A stretch of 22,776 nucleotides of DNA from an uncultured Prevotella sp. (GCA_937901345.1 CALCHM010000067.1:1-22776); one strand, 5' to 3'. Shown: positions 1 through 8,765, counted from the first letter of the stretch. The notes: a model not told the origin generated them from the sequence alone. Translations and numbers: made by a program.

Positions 1-222
1 GGGGTCGCCGAGGCACTTTTGATTTTGAAAGCAGGTCGGCGAGGGGTCGCCGAGGCACTTTTAATTTTGAAAGTAGGTCGGCGAGGGGTCGCCGAGGCAC
101 TTTTGATTTTGAAAGCAGGTCGGCGAGGGGTCGCCGAGGCACTTTTAATTTTGAAAGTAGGTCGGCGAGGGGTCGCCGAGGCACTTTTGATTTTGAAAGC
201 AGGTCGGCGAGGGGTCGCCGAG
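1..222. repeat. 42-bp tandem hairpin array, cut by the window edge
   Basis: Five full 42-bp units start at 1, 43, 85, 127 and 169, with a partial sixth at 211. Units alternate between two versions (TTTTGATTTTGAAAGCAGG and TTTTAATTTTGAAAGTAGG), giving an 84-bp higher-order period. Each unit junction holds the dyad CGGCGA-GGGG-TCGCCG (37-52, then every 42 bp), so a transcript would form a row of short GC hairpins joined by T-rich linkers. The period equals 14 codons, so the array is open in several frames, but the repetitive peptide is not a credible protein. The array probably continues to the left of the window. Confidence 0.9.
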
Positions 223-262
223 GATTTTGGATAGTATTAATGCTTCAAAAACTATCACGATT

Positions 263-1063
263 ATGAAAACAATTGTCGAAATCACAAAGATTGGCTTGAC
301 AAAGCTTAATAATTCTGAGTATCTTAACATCTGCACACGCACCAGTAATTTGATTAATGCCGTAGGTCCCGATACTTTGGGTATAGAGGCTGAGGTGGTA
401 GAACAATTTGATGCCGATTTGACGCTGTTGGGCGATTTAGTCGCTAAGAGTTATGCTTATGCAGAGACCGCCGATTTGGCCGAAATTGACAAGCAACGCG
501 ATGCCCTGGTTGAATACCTATTAGATAATGTGCGTAACGCTCAGGATATCCCTATCAAGTCTAAGGCTGACGCTGCCAAGGAATTGTGGACGAAGGTGTT
601 GAAACCCTATGAGAAGGTTTGCACTGTACCCAAGCAACAGAAGACCATGATGCTGAATGGTATGCTTTATGACTTGGCAAAGCCAGAAAATGCTGCTAAA
701 ATAGAGACGCTCGGGTTGAACGATGCTGTAGAGGAACTCACTGTGCTGAACACGAACTACATGGTGCTGACCGAACAGCGCACTGCCAGCAAGGCCACAA
801 CCAAGGCTGACGATAGTGCAACCCTTCGTAAGGAAGTGGACACGCTCTACTACTATATGACAACCGTTGCCTTTTGCGAAAGCGTAGCCAAACCAACGGA
901 AACAACAGCAACGTTTGTAAAAAACGTCAACGCTATCATTGAAGAAATCAACGCGCTCTATAACCTTCGCATTGCCAGCAGCAAGAAGAAGGAAGACGAA
1001 CCTACAGAACCCTCTGAACCTTCAGAACCCGAAACTGAAGTCCCTGCTACGCCAACAGCATAA
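263..1063 (+). CDS. DUF6261-like family protein
   Basis: A 266-residue, mostly helical, soluble protein beginning MKTIVEITKIGLTKLNN, a start I associate with the Bacteroidales-specific DUF6261 family, whose role is unknown. There is no signal peptide or membrane segment. The last ~25 residues are a low-complexity tail rich in Pro, Glu and Ser (PTEPSEPSEPETE), probably disordered. The frame is also open from a TTG at 227, which abuts the hairpin array. I prefer ATG 263 because it gives the family-like N-terminus and leaves the array out of the protein. Terminator-like hairpin 1211-1247 lies downstream. The gene is clearly coding; the family name is from memory. Confidence 0.7.
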   Translation: MKTIVEITKIGLTKLNNSEYLNICTRTSNLINAVGPDTLGIEAEVVEQFDADLTLLGDLVAKSYAYAETADLAEIDKQRDALVEYLLDNVRNAQDIPIKSKADAAKELWTKVLKPYEKVCTVPKQQKTMMLNGMLYDLAKPENAAKIETLGLNDAVEELTVLNTNYMVLTEQRTASKATTKADDSATLRKEVDTLYYYMTTVAFCESVAKPTETTATFVKNVNAIIEEINALYNLRIASSKKKEDEPTEPSEPSEPETEVPATPTA

Positions 1064-1210
1064 TGAGCGACAAACAAATGCTGCGATAAGTATGAGCAAT
1101 GGGATGCTCACAACAAATGGACACAGCAATACCATCATTGACTCATACTGAAATAATACCACCATCACAAGAAAGATGACATCAATTCATCTCTTCTTGT
1201 CATAACATCA

Positions 1211-1247
1211 GAGGGTGTGCCGAAATTTTGCATTTCGACACACCCTC
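1211..1247 (+). terminator. Hairpin terminator after the DUF6261-like gene
   Basis: The arms GAGGGTGTGCCGAAAT and ATTTCGACACACCCTC form a 16-bp stem with one mismatch around a short TTTGC loop, followed by TTGCTTATTGG. A near-copy occurs at 5815-5852 after the next gene. This makes it a dispersed hairpin repeat that probably works as an intrinsic terminator. The T-tract is short, so termination is an inference. Confidence 0.6.
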
Positions 1248-1310
1248 TTGCTTATTGGCCTTTGCTTCCCGTTGGTCAGCGACCTTTGGTTCAGACCCTT
1301 ACTTCTAAAT

Positions 1311-1397
1311 GCTGGATAGCATGTTTCGGATTTATTGCTGTCCAGTAAACTTTGAAACGGCACACTTTCCACATCCCCGATAAAAAGGTGATGTGGA
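1311..1397 (+). promoter_or_regulatory. Two hairpins upstream of the glycosidase promoter
   Basis: The first dyad pairs CTGGATAGCA (1312-1321) with TGCTGTCCAG (1336-1345), 10 bp with one G-T pair. The second pairs TCCACATCCCC (1368-1378) with GGTGATGTGGA (1387-1397), 11 bp with one mismatch. Both lie just upstream of the -7 box at 1423-1430. They could be operators for a sugar-responsive regulator or parts of a leader RNA; the sequence does not distinguish these. The rest of the 1064-1482 gap shows no gene. Confidence 0.4.
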
Positions 1398-1422
1398 TAT
1401 TATTCTTTATTAATAAAAAACG

Positions 1423-1430
1423 TACCTTTG
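1423..1430 (+). promoter_or_regulatory. Bacteroidota -7 box for the glycosidase gene
   Basis: TACCTTTG is an exact match to the Bacteroidota -7 consensus TAnnTTTG, 52 bp before the ATG at 1483. No clean TTTG -33 element lies at the expected distance, so the promoter may need an activator. Confidence 0.6.
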
Positions 1431-1482
1431 CAGAGCAGATGAAATTTGCACTGAACAACAACCATTTAATAAAACTTTACTT

Positions 1483-4400
1483 ATGAAAAAAATCTTTACG
1501 TTCATTGCTGCAATGCTTTGTGTTTCGGCACAGGCTTTGGCAGACAAGGTCGTAGCGTCAACGGTGCTCCCTGAAGCGGGAAAACCCGAACACGTTTACA
1601 CCATGAAGAATGCTAACGGTGTGTTCTCAAATGCACTGACGGCGCCTACGCAGACGGCAGAGAATCAAGGTCTATTTGCCTTTTATGCGGTAGAGGGTAA
1701 GACAGGTGCTTATTACATTTATAGCACCAAGGCAGAGAAGTGGTTGACTTACACCGCTGCTTCAAGTTATAACAATGGCAAGGACTTCATCAAGATGTCG
1801 GCAACTAAGGGTGCGGACGACTATTTCAAGGTGAACAACTTTGCAGAAGATTTTTATGATATTCAGCCCTACACAACAAGTGGTGGCAATGACAAGTACG
1901 TAAACTGGTTCCAGGGCACGGACGGTAATCCCCTCGACGGTTCTAACACGTTGGGGCTTTGGCAAGACGCAGGTAGCCAGGACAATGGTAGTAAGTGGAC
2001 CTTCACCGAGGTAGTTCTCGTAGTGCGCAACTATGCTGTTGTGATGCCCGAAGGTTATACCATTAAGATTGGTGACCAAACTTATAAGAATGGTGACACT
2101 TATACCATCGAAGGTAGTGTGAAGAAGAGCGACATCACTGTAGTAGCTCCCGAAGGTCAGTTTGCAGCTGTTGCGATTAACGACGTTGCACAAACAATTA
2201 CCGTTTACTTCGCACAAATTCCCGAACAACCCGCAACTGTTGCTTACACGAACGCCGTGGTTTACCCCGCTCAGCAAGAGGCTGTAGGTGCTGCAGTTTT
2301 GTCGGCAAACAACGATGTTTATACACTCAGCAACAACGTGCTTGCTGCTAGTTTCGTGAAGTTAGGCGATGCTCTTTACTTTGGCGGTTCCAAGGCGATG
2401 GACCTTGTGGCAGGTACTGAAATCTTTAGCGTAGCGTTTGGCAATGGTGACAATGTTCCCGCTTCGGGCATGACGTTGAGGAGCGTGGAAGTGAAGGACC
2501 TCGAAGCAAATGCTGACGCAATTGGCGGTGCAGAACACTTTGCTGGTAAGGCGCTTGAAGCAACCTATTCTTACACGTATAAGGAAAAGACGCTTGACAT
2601 TGTTTGGCGTGCCGTGCTCCGCGATGGTTCTCACTACCTCCGCACAGAAATGGAACTCGTGGGTGTTGACGATGTAGATATGTACAACATCATTCCCTTG
2701 ATGTATAACGTAGATACAAAGGCTGCAGGTTCTGCTCCCAAGGCTATAGGTAACACACGTGGTGCCGTATTGATGAGCAACAAGATTTTTGCGGGGCTTG
2801 AACATCCCACTGCTTATAACACAGCAGGTGAAGCTTCTGGCGACGAAGATAATTGGACACTCGAAACAACGCTCGGTCCTACTGCGCTTACGCCTGATTC
2901 TTGGACACAGGTGGCTGAAAATGCCGTGCCCAAGCGTCTTGAAGAAGCGATTGGCGTAAACTATCCCAACGTGCTCGAATACAAGATAGAGAATGTTACG
3001 TTGAAGAAGAACCAGAAGGTAGAAGTGCTCATTAAATATACGAGCGGTGCTCACCGTTTGAACATTGGTGGTGTGGATTTGCTTGAAGCAAGCGGTTCTA
3101 TCGCAGCTAATGACTACCATAGCGGTTACTCTGGCGGTCAGCACAGCAAGAATACGTACACATTCACTGCGCCTTACGACGGTACGTTTACCATCCGCGC
3201 CATGATTGAAAACAAGTCCGAATCTGTAAATGCGAATAGCACCATTACTGCAAAGATTTACAACGCGAAGGAAGGTGTTGTTGTAAACACAGACGTTGTG
3301 GGCATCCAAGGTCTTTGGAGTCGTAACACCACACTCCAGAAGGGTGAAAATTGGAAGATTTCAGGTGTTGTAGGTCTCGTTGCACAAGACGGAACTCAGG
3401 CAGAAACTAACATCCACAAGACGCAGAAGCGCCGTTCATTCTTGGCATACTCAGAAAGAGAACGTGCAGTACCCTGGCGTGCTACTCCCGTTTACCTCAC
3501 ATGGTACGAACTCCAAATCAACCGTAATAACGCTGCACCTGGTCGCGAACACCTTGACAACACTAAGGCTGACGATGTGCTCGACGTGCTCAACCACTGG
3601 AAGAGCGACTTCTACGAACGTTACAACGTATCTCCCAGCATTTACATCATCGACGACGGTTGGGACGAATACGGAGAATGGAAGTTCCACGAATCATTCC
3701 CCAACGAAATGCGTGACATGGCGGCACTTGCTGCAGAAATGAATGCAGGCGTAGGAGCATGGCTCGGTCCTGTTGGTGGTTATGGTCAGAGCGGTAACTA
3801 TCGCCGCCAATACTGGAACGGCAAGGGCGGTATGCAACTCTCTAACCCCGCCTACTATAAGGCATTTAAGGATGCTGCTTACAACCTTGTGATGAATCAA
3901 GGTGACTATCGTTTCTTCAAATTCGACGGTATTTCTGGACAATTCACTTCTGTAGGTCCCGATGCTGGTGATACGGGTAACGAAAACGCAGAAGGTATCA
4001 TCCGTCTCGAACGTTATGTGCGTGAAGAACTCCGTGAAGACATCTTCTTCAATACTACTGTAGGTACTTGGGCATCTCCTTTCTGGTATCAGTACACTGA
4101 TGCTACTTGGCGCCAAGAAAATGACCACGATCGCATTGGTAATAACCCCGTAAACCGTGAAAACTGGATTACTTACCGCGACCGTCTCGTTTATCAGAAC
4201 TACGTGACCAACTCTCCTATTTGCCCCATCAACACTTTGATGACTCACGGGTTCATCCTCACGAAGTTTGGTCCTCCCGCAGGTGACACTCGCGAATATA
4301 AGCACGTACTTAACGAATTGCGTTGCGCATTCGTTTGCGGTTCAGGCTTGGTTGAGTTGTACAATGACTATGACTTGATGAACAGCATCAATGATGGTAA

Positions 4401-5757
4401 ACTTTGGGCTGACGTTGCAGAATGTATTGCTTGGCAGAAGCGCAACGCTGACGTACTTCCTGATGCGCACTGGGTAGGTGGTAATCCTTGGGACGGAAGC
4501 AAGCAGAACGTTTACGGTTGGGCTTCTTGGAATGGTAAGAAGGCAACTCTCGCACTTCGTAATGGTTCTGGCAAGGTGGCAACTTACGAGTTTACACTCC
4601 GTGAAGCGCTCAACATTCCTGCTAACGTAAAGGGTAGCGTGATCTTCCGCAAGTCATTTAGTGAACAAGAAAACATGGGCGGTCTCACCTTGGGCGAACC
4701 CGTTGACATCGATACGAAGATTTCAGCAAAACTTCTTGGCAACTATATCTATAGTTTCGACGGCGTTATGGCAACAGAAACTGTAAAACCCATTACGAGC
4801 ATCACCATCGAAACAGAAACGGGCGAAACTAATGTAGCTGCTGGCAAGACTTTCGTGCTCCAGGCTAAGGTGAATGCAGACGCAACATTCCCCGTTGTTA
4901 CATGGGAAAGCAGCGATGAAACTATTGCAACTGTTGCTAGTGGCTTTGTGAAGGCGAAGAAGGAAGGTACTGTAACAATCACAGCTAAGGCCGCTGACGG
5001 TTCTGAAGTTCAAGCGCAGATAACGCTTACGGTAACTCCTGAAGTGCGTGAACCTTATGCTACGAACTTTGACAAGAACGCTAATCCCGTAAGCACAGAC
5101 CGCAAGATTACAACCATCACCCTCACTGAGGGCGATGGCGAAGCTCAAGTAATTGAAGTGAATAAAGCAAAACCTTATATCGATAAGAGTGCAGACGAAG
5201 CATGCTTGCTTACTTGCAATGCGGGTAGCGACCTCACCGCTGTTATCAATAAGGAGGGCAGTTGGATGAATGCTTACGTGTATATCGACCTCGATGGCGA
5301 TCAGCAGTTCTCATTCAACGACGGATCTACCGACCAGAGCGGTACAGAAGTAATGTCTTTCAGCTTCTATACGGGTAACTTCAACGATGACGCAAATGGC
5401 GGTGTAAACTCTGCTGGCGAAGCTATCACAGGCGCTGCTCGCAACACAATGACGCTTCCTCCCTTTAAAGCTCCTGCTGAAGAAGGAACGTATCGCATCC
5501 GCTTCAAGATGGACTGGAACTCTATAGACCCCGGCGGTCAGATTGCAGCAGACGGAACTTGCACAGGTGCCAACGGTTTCCTCGCAAATAGAGGTTCTAT
5601 TGTTGATGCAACACTCGTCGTAAAGTCTGCAACAGGCATCAACGGAGTTGTAGCTAATGGCAAGAATGCAGCACTCTTTGATCTTAGCGGACGCAAACTC
5701 AATGCGCAACCCGCGAAGGGCGTGTATATCCAAAACGGCAAGAAGGTAGTGCGTTAA
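1483..5757 (+). CDS. Secreted multidomain clan GH-D (GH36-like) glycosidase
   Basis: 1424 residues. Signal peptide at 1-20 (MKKIFTFIAAML..., cut after ALA). Residues ~25-175 resemble a ricin-like beta-trefoil carbohydrate-binding domain. Residues ~230-690 form a beta-rich region as found before the barrel in GH36-like enzymes. A TIM barrel follows: YIIDDGWDE near 721-729 (the DDGW motif of clan GH-D), and RFFKFDG, whose D815 is the likely nucleophile in a KxD setting. WRQENDHDRIG (876-886) may supply the acid/base, with D881 a candidate. A BIG2-like Ig domain spans ~1101-1185, then a GEVED-like beta domain with YVYIDLDGDQQFS. The C-terminal ~40 residues (DLSGRK...GVYIQNGKKVVR) resemble a type IX secretion sorting tail. 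An alpha-galactosidase-type activity is likely, but the substrate cannot be read. The gene has its own promoter and terminator and no SusCD pair nearby. Confidence 0.85.
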   Translation: MKKIFTFIAAMLCVSAQALADKVVASTVLPEAGKPEHVYTMKNANGVFSNALTAPTQTAENQGLFAFYAVEGKTGAYYIYSTKAEKWLTYTAASSYNNGKDFIKMSATKGADDYFKVNNFAEDFYDIQPYTTSGGNDKYVNWFQGTDGNPLDGSNTLGLWQDAGSQDNGSKWTFTEVVLVVRNYAVVMPEGYTIKIGDQTYKNGDTYTIEGSVKKSDITVVAPEGQFAAVAINDVAQTITVYFAQIPEQPATVAYTNAVVYPAQQEAVGAAVLSANNDVYTLSNNVLAASFVKLGDALYFGGSKAMDLVAGTEIFSVAFGNGDNVPASGMTLRSVEVKDLEANADAIGGAEHFAGKALEATYSYTYKEKTLDIVWRAVLRDGSHYLRTEMELVGVDDVDMYNIIPLMYNVDTKAAGSAPKAIGNTRGAVLMSNKIFAGLEHPTAYNTAGEASGDEDNWTLETTLGPTALTPDSWTQVAENAVPKRLEEAIGVNYPNVLEYKIENVTLKKNQKVEVLIKYTSGAHRLNIGGVDLLEASGSIAANDYHSGYSGGQHSKNTYTFTAPYDGTFTIRAMIENKSESVNANSTITAKIYNAKEGVVVNTDVVGIQGLWSRNTTLQKGENWKISGVVGLVAQDGTQAETNIHKTQKRRSFLAYSERERAVPWRATPVYLTWYELQINRNNAAPGREHLDNTKADDVLDVLNHWKSDFYERYNVSPSIYIIDDGWDEYGEWKFHESFPNEMRDMAALAAEMNAGVGAWLGPVGGYGQSGNYRRQYWNGKGGMQLSNPAYYKAFKDAAYNLVMNQGDYRFFKFDGISGQFTSVGPDAGDTGNENAEGIIRLERYVREELREDIFFNTTVGTWASPFWYQYTDATWRQENDHDRIGNNPVNRENWITYRDRLVYQNYVTNSPICPINTLMTHGFILTKFGPPAGDTREYKHVLNELRCAFVCGSGLVELYNDYDLMNSINDGKLWADVAECIAWQKRNADVLPDAHWVGGNPWDGSKQNVYGWASWNGKKATLALRNGSGKVATYEFTLREALNIPANVKGSVIFRKSFSEQENMGGLTLGEPVDIDTKISAKLLGNYIYSFDGVMATETVKPITSITIETETGETNVAAGKTFVLQAKVNADATFPVVTWESSDETIATVASGFVKAKKEGTVTITAKAADGSEVQAQITLTVTPEVREPYATNFDKNANPVSTDRKITTITLTEGDGEAQVIEVNKAKPYIDKSADEACLLTCNAGSDLTAVINKEGSWMNAYVYIDLDGDQQFSFNDGSTDQSGTEVMSFSFYTGNFNDDANGGVNSAGEAITGAARNTMTLPPFKAPAEEGTYRIRFKMDWNSIDPGGQIAADGTCTGANGFLANRGSIVDATLVVKSATGINGVVANGKNAALFDLSGRKLNAQPAKGVYIQNGKKVVR

Positions 5758-5814
5758 TCATCAAAGACTTTAAACCTCATTCCCGCTTTACGGCGGTCAG
5801 GTAAATGATAATTA

Positions 5815-5852
5815 GAGGGTGTGTCGAAATTTTGCATTTTTGACACACCCTC
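5815..5852 (+). terminator. Hairpin terminator after the glycosidase
   Basis: The arms GAGGGTGTGTC and GACACACCCTC enclose an A/T-rich inner region and are followed by TTGTTTTGTTT on the plus strand. It is a near-copy of 1211-1247, lies 58 bp after the stop codon, and is well placed to end the transcript. Confidence 0.7.
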
Positions 5853-5892
5853 TTGTTTTGTTTAATGGTTGTCTTGTTTTGTTTAATGGTTG
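5851..5892. repeat. 21-bp tandem duplication
   Basis: TCTTGTTTTGTTTAATGGTT plus G is present twice head to tail (5851-5871 and 5872-5892), directly after the terminator hairpin, and is followed by a run of seven G. It looks like a slippage duplication of the terminator tail. Confidence 0.85.
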
Positions 5893-6015
5893 GGGGGGAT
5901 TGCGTTCGAATGGTTTTCTAATGGCGGTTGCGAGCGCAGCCAAATTTCCAAACAAGGCAGCAAATTCTGCCGCGTTTCACTTGCGCCACGCTGGTAAGTG
6001 AATGTAGATGTGTTG

Positions 6016-6230
6016 CTTCATTTTGAAATCGTGTGGACCTATGCAGGTGTCCATAGGTCCGTCTGAAGTTAAAATTTCGCCTCGCACACGTGCAGCGAGG
6101 CATCCTGATTCCAAATCCGTCTATGCGCAGCGCATAGCGCCATCTGATTTCCAAATTGCGCCCTGCACGCTGGATTGGTGCTGCATGGATTCAAAATCTG
6201 TCTATGCAGAAAATGCTCCTTGCCATGCTG
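6016..6230. repeat. Degenerate ~42-bp array of linker-plus-hairpin units
   Basis: A related linker (CTTCATTTTGAAATCG, CTGAAGTTAAAATTTCG, CTGATTCCAAATCCG, CTGATTTCCAAATTG, GGATTCAAAATCTG) recurs at 6016, 6063, 6105, 6144 and ~6186, a spacing of about 39-47 bp. After each of the first three linkers comes a different GC-rich dyad: GGACCTATG/CATAGGTCC (6035-6060), CCTCGC/GCGAGG (6080-6100) and CTATGCGC/GCGCATAG (6121-6137). Later units are weaker. The plan matches the array at 1-222, a T-rich linker plus hairpin, but the arms differ. No gene is credible in 5854-6306. Confidence 0.6.
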
Positions 6231-6245
6231 CTTCTGAGGGAGGGA

Positions 6246-6266
6246 GGACGCTCGAGTCGAGCGTCC
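6246..6266. terminator. GC-rich palindrome downstream of nhaD
   Basis: The arms GGACGCTCGA and TCGAGCGTCC surround one central base, so the folded form has an 8-bp stem and a 5-base loop. It lies about 40 bp past the nhaD stop on the minus strand and may stabilise or end that transcript. No T-tract follows on that strand, so intrinsic termination is uncertain. It may instead be the last hairpin of the adjacent array. Confidence 0.4.
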
Positions 6267-6306
6267 GTTCCTTTTGGGCGTTACTGCGCTGCGTGTCGAG
6301 AACAAA

Positions 6307-7638
6307 TTAGAATATCAGTGTTTGTACATAATAGGTAAACAAACCTGCGAGATAACCGAGGAATGCAACGCCTGTGATGGTGCGGAGATACCAACCAAAA
6401 CTGATGCGTTCTAAACCCATAACTACAACTCCTGCTGCGCTACCAATGATGAGCAAAGAACCGCCTACACCTGCACAATAAGCCAAGAGTTGCCAGAAGA
6501 TGCCGTCACAAGCGAAATCACCGCCCATACTGGGGTCATACATGCCCATACAACCTGCAACAAGAGGAACATTATCGACAATGCTGGAAGCAACACCAAT
6601 AATACCCGTGATAAGATACTGATTGCCTGAAGCAACATCGTTCAACCACGTTCCGAAGGATGACAACGCACCGATTTCCTGTAATGTGGCAACGGTCATG
6701 AGGATACCTAAGAAGAAGAGGATGGTTGTCATATCAATGCGTGAAAGAATACTTGCCACACGATATTTAGACGATGCATTTTTATTGCGTCCTCGACGGA
6801 AGAAGAGTTCTGTTACCATCCATAATACAGAAAGCGCCAAGAGCGCCCCCATATAAGGAGGCAAGCCAGTGAGCATTTTGAAGATGGGCACAAATACGAG
6901 ACCGCTCAAACCAATGACAAAGACGGTTGTACGCTCTTTGTCTGAAAAGTTTTCTGAGGTATCTGTCATTGTCGCATTCAGTGTTGTTGTATCATGCTTC
7001 AATTCTCCCTTCAGCGAAAATTGCAGGAGGAATGTTGGCACAATGATACTCATAATGCTCGGTATGATGAGACTGAGAAGGATGCCTTCGGTTGATACCA
7101 AGTTACGAATCCAGAGCATAATGGTAGTGACGTCACCAATGGGTGAAAATGCTCCACCAGCATTGGCGGCTAAGATAATTAAGGAAGCATATATCATGCG
7201 TTCCTTAGCATCGCTGACTAATTTGCGAAGCACCATGATCATTACAATGCTCGTTGTCAGATTGTCCAACAAAGCAGAAAGGAAAAAGGTGATAAACGCC
7301 ACACGCCACAATAGTTTGCGCTTGCTTGAAGTGAGCAACTTATTGCGCACGAAGTTAAAACCGCCGTTGGCATCAATGATTTCAACAATAGTCATTGCCG
7401 CCATCAGGAAGAAAAGGATTTCGCAGGCCTCACTCAGATGATGAAGCAAGTTGGAATGAGCAATGTCAGAGGGATTGGCTTCGCCTGTAATGAATGAGTC
7501 TAGCCCAAGGAAGTAACACGTCCAACAGGCTACACACATGAAGAGTGCGATGGGCGCCTTATTAATTTTGAGGTTGTGTTCTAAAACGATGCACAGATAC
7601 CCCACAATAAAGATGCCAATAATTAATGCTGCGTACAT
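6307..7638 (-). CDS. nhaD: NhaD-type Na+/H+ antiporter
   Basis: 443 residues with about a dozen hydrophobic segments, typical of the ArsB/NhaD (ion transporter) superfamily in the inner membrane. Recognisable conserved stretches are LLDNLTTSIVMIMVLRKL, AANAGGAFSPIGDVTTIMLW and SSIVDNVPLVAGCMGMY. The first and third carry the paired, symmetry-related Asp-Asn motifs expected in the ion pathway. It should exchange Na+ or Li+ for H+ in salt and alkali tolerance. The gene begins 4 bp after the stop of the upstream small membrane protein, so the two are very likely co-transcribed. Confidence 0.9.
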   Translation of the reverse strand: MYAALIIGIFIVGYLCIVLEHNLKINKAPIALFMCVACWTCYFLGLDSFITGEANPSDIAHSNLLHHLSEACEILFFLMAAMTIVEIIDANGGFNFVRNKLLTSSKRKLLWRVAFITFFLSALLDNLTTSIVMIMVLRKLVSDAKERMIYASLIILAANAGGAFSPIGDVTTIMLWIRNLVSTEGILLSLIIPSIMSIIVPTFLLQFSLKGELKHDTTTLNATMTDTSENFSDKERTTVFVIGLSGLVFVPIFKMLTGLPPYMGALLALSVLWMVTELFFRRGRNKNASSKYRVASILSRIDMTTILFFLGILMTVATLQEIGALSSFGTWLNDVASGNQYLITGIIGVASSIVDNVPLVAGCMGMYDPSMGGDFACDGIFWQLLAYCAGVGGSLLIIGSAAGVVVMGLERISFGWYLRTITGVAFLGYLAGLFTYYVQTLIF

Positions 7639-7642
7639 AAGT

Positions 7643-8152
7643 TTAGAATTTTACGAGTTTCAACAATTCTTCAACCTCGCCAACATTAAGTACGCGAACT
7701 TCTGTCTGGGGTTCGTAGAGGAGTTCTGTATATTTAAATACTTGAACGAGTGCAAATGTGTCGTCTGAAGCTTTCATAATATCAAAACGCACATTGCCAA
7801 TATCTTTCGAATTGGGCAATTGTGCTGTAGTGCACTTACCTGTTGCTATAAATTGCTTAATAGCTGCAAACGCATCAGCATCGTAATGCTTTGACTTAAA
7901 TTCCATCTTCGCCATAGTGGGCAAGAAAAACAAGGCCTTACCTGCCCACACAAAGCATACGATGGACACAATGATAGAAATAATGCCTATGCCCAGCAGC
8001 GTCACCAGGGAATTTTCGCCTCCACCTTCAAGTGTAAGCGCATAATAAGTTAATCCGAGACCTAATGCCAACAAAAGCACTGCCAAAACTACATTCTTAA
8101 CATCTAAACGGAGACCTAAATCGGGATGTGTAAATTCTTTGATTGTTTTCAT
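7643..8152 (-). CDS. Small membrane protein of unknown function
   Basis: 169 residues. An N-terminal tail of ~20 residues is followed by two transmembrane helices (about 20-40 and 50-75) and a soluble C-terminal domain of ~90 residues that ends in a Val/Leu-rich stretch (VRVLNVGEVEELLKLVKF). I do not recognise the family. It is the first gene of a two-gene operon with nhaD (4-bp gap), so a part in ion homeostasis or antiporter function is possible but only inferred from position. Confidence 0.75.
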   Translation of the reverse strand: MKTIKEFTHPDLGLRLDVKNVVLAVLLLALGLGLTYYALTLEGGGENSLVTLLGIGIISIIVSIVCFVWAGKALFFLPTMAKMEFKSKHYDADAFAAIKQFIATGKCTTAQLPNSKDIGNVRFDIMKASDDTFALVQVFKYTELLYEPQTEVRVLNVGEVEELLKLVKF

Positions 8153-8192
8153 AATTTAATTGTAAACTGTTTTTTGAGGAATGAATATACGG

Positions 8193-8200
8193 CAAAACTA
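8193..8200 (-). promoter_or_regulatory. -7 box for the nhaD operon
   Basis: The minus strand reads TAGTTTTG, an exact TAnnTTTG match, 40 bp before the ATG at 8152. The -33 position is GC-rich (GGTGG) and lacks TTTG, so the promoter is only half-consensus. Confidence 0.55.
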
Positions 8201-8345
8201 CATTTGAGCAGGTTGCCCACCCACCCTATTTATGCAGCGCCAAAATGATTTGTAATACTAAAAAAACTGGACACAAACAACGGAGCAGAATCACTGATTC
8301 CACTCGCAATATTGTGCCTTAATCGTACAAATAAATTAAGAAACT

Positions 8346-8765
8346 CTAACGAATAATCTCCCTCAAAGCATAGACGTAGAAGAGTTTTGACGTCGTACAA
8401 TAAAAGGGAGTCGACGCAGAAAAGATGCGCCAAGAACAATGTTTAGAAAAGGAAGTTAGGTTACGTACTCTGCGCCCCAAAGATGTGGCAAACGAGGGTA
8501 TAGAGCGGCATGAGTATGTGCGAACCGTTCGCTCTGATACTGACTGAGGAACAGTTACGTTCTGAACAACTTGAACAGCATAAACATCACTTCCTTTTGA
8601 TATGCTTGATATGCCATAATCGTCTTGTTGTTCACAAGTTTGTTGTGTTACATGCAGTACAGAAATAGCGTGACAATCGTTAGGATTGTCAACAATGCAA
8701 GCAGGACTACTGAGCAAAACGCTCAATAGTCCTAAAAGCATTGTTATGTACAGTTTCTTTGTCAT
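8346..8765 (-). CDS. Possible small exported protein, uncertain
   Basis: A 139-residue frame that begins with a convincing signal peptide (MTKKLYITMLLGLLSVLLSS, then PAC, possibly a poor lipobox). The rest is rich in Ser, Val, Cys and Arg, with no domain I recognise. The C-terminal third is compositionally unlike a folded protein, so the true gene may be shorter or frame-shifted. It lies between rny and the nhaD operon on the same strand. TACCTTTT, one base off the -7 consensus, lies just upstream. It ends in TAG. Coding status is moderate; function is unknown. Confidence 0.4.
   Translation of the reverse strand: MTKKLYITMLLGLLSVLLSSPACIVDNPNDCHAISVLHVTQQTCEQQDDYGISSISKGSDVYAVQVVQNVTVPQSVSERTVRTYSCRSIPSFATSLGRRVRNLTSFSKHCSWRIFSASTPFYCTTSKLFYVYALREIIR

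Noticed and set aside
19..234. 71-residue repetitive ORF
   Set aside because: It lies wholly in the hairpin array and is open only because the 42-bp period is a multiple of three.
2362..3309. 315-residue minus-strand ORF
   Set aside because: Shadow of the glycosidase gene; Cys/His-rich composition typical of antisense frames.
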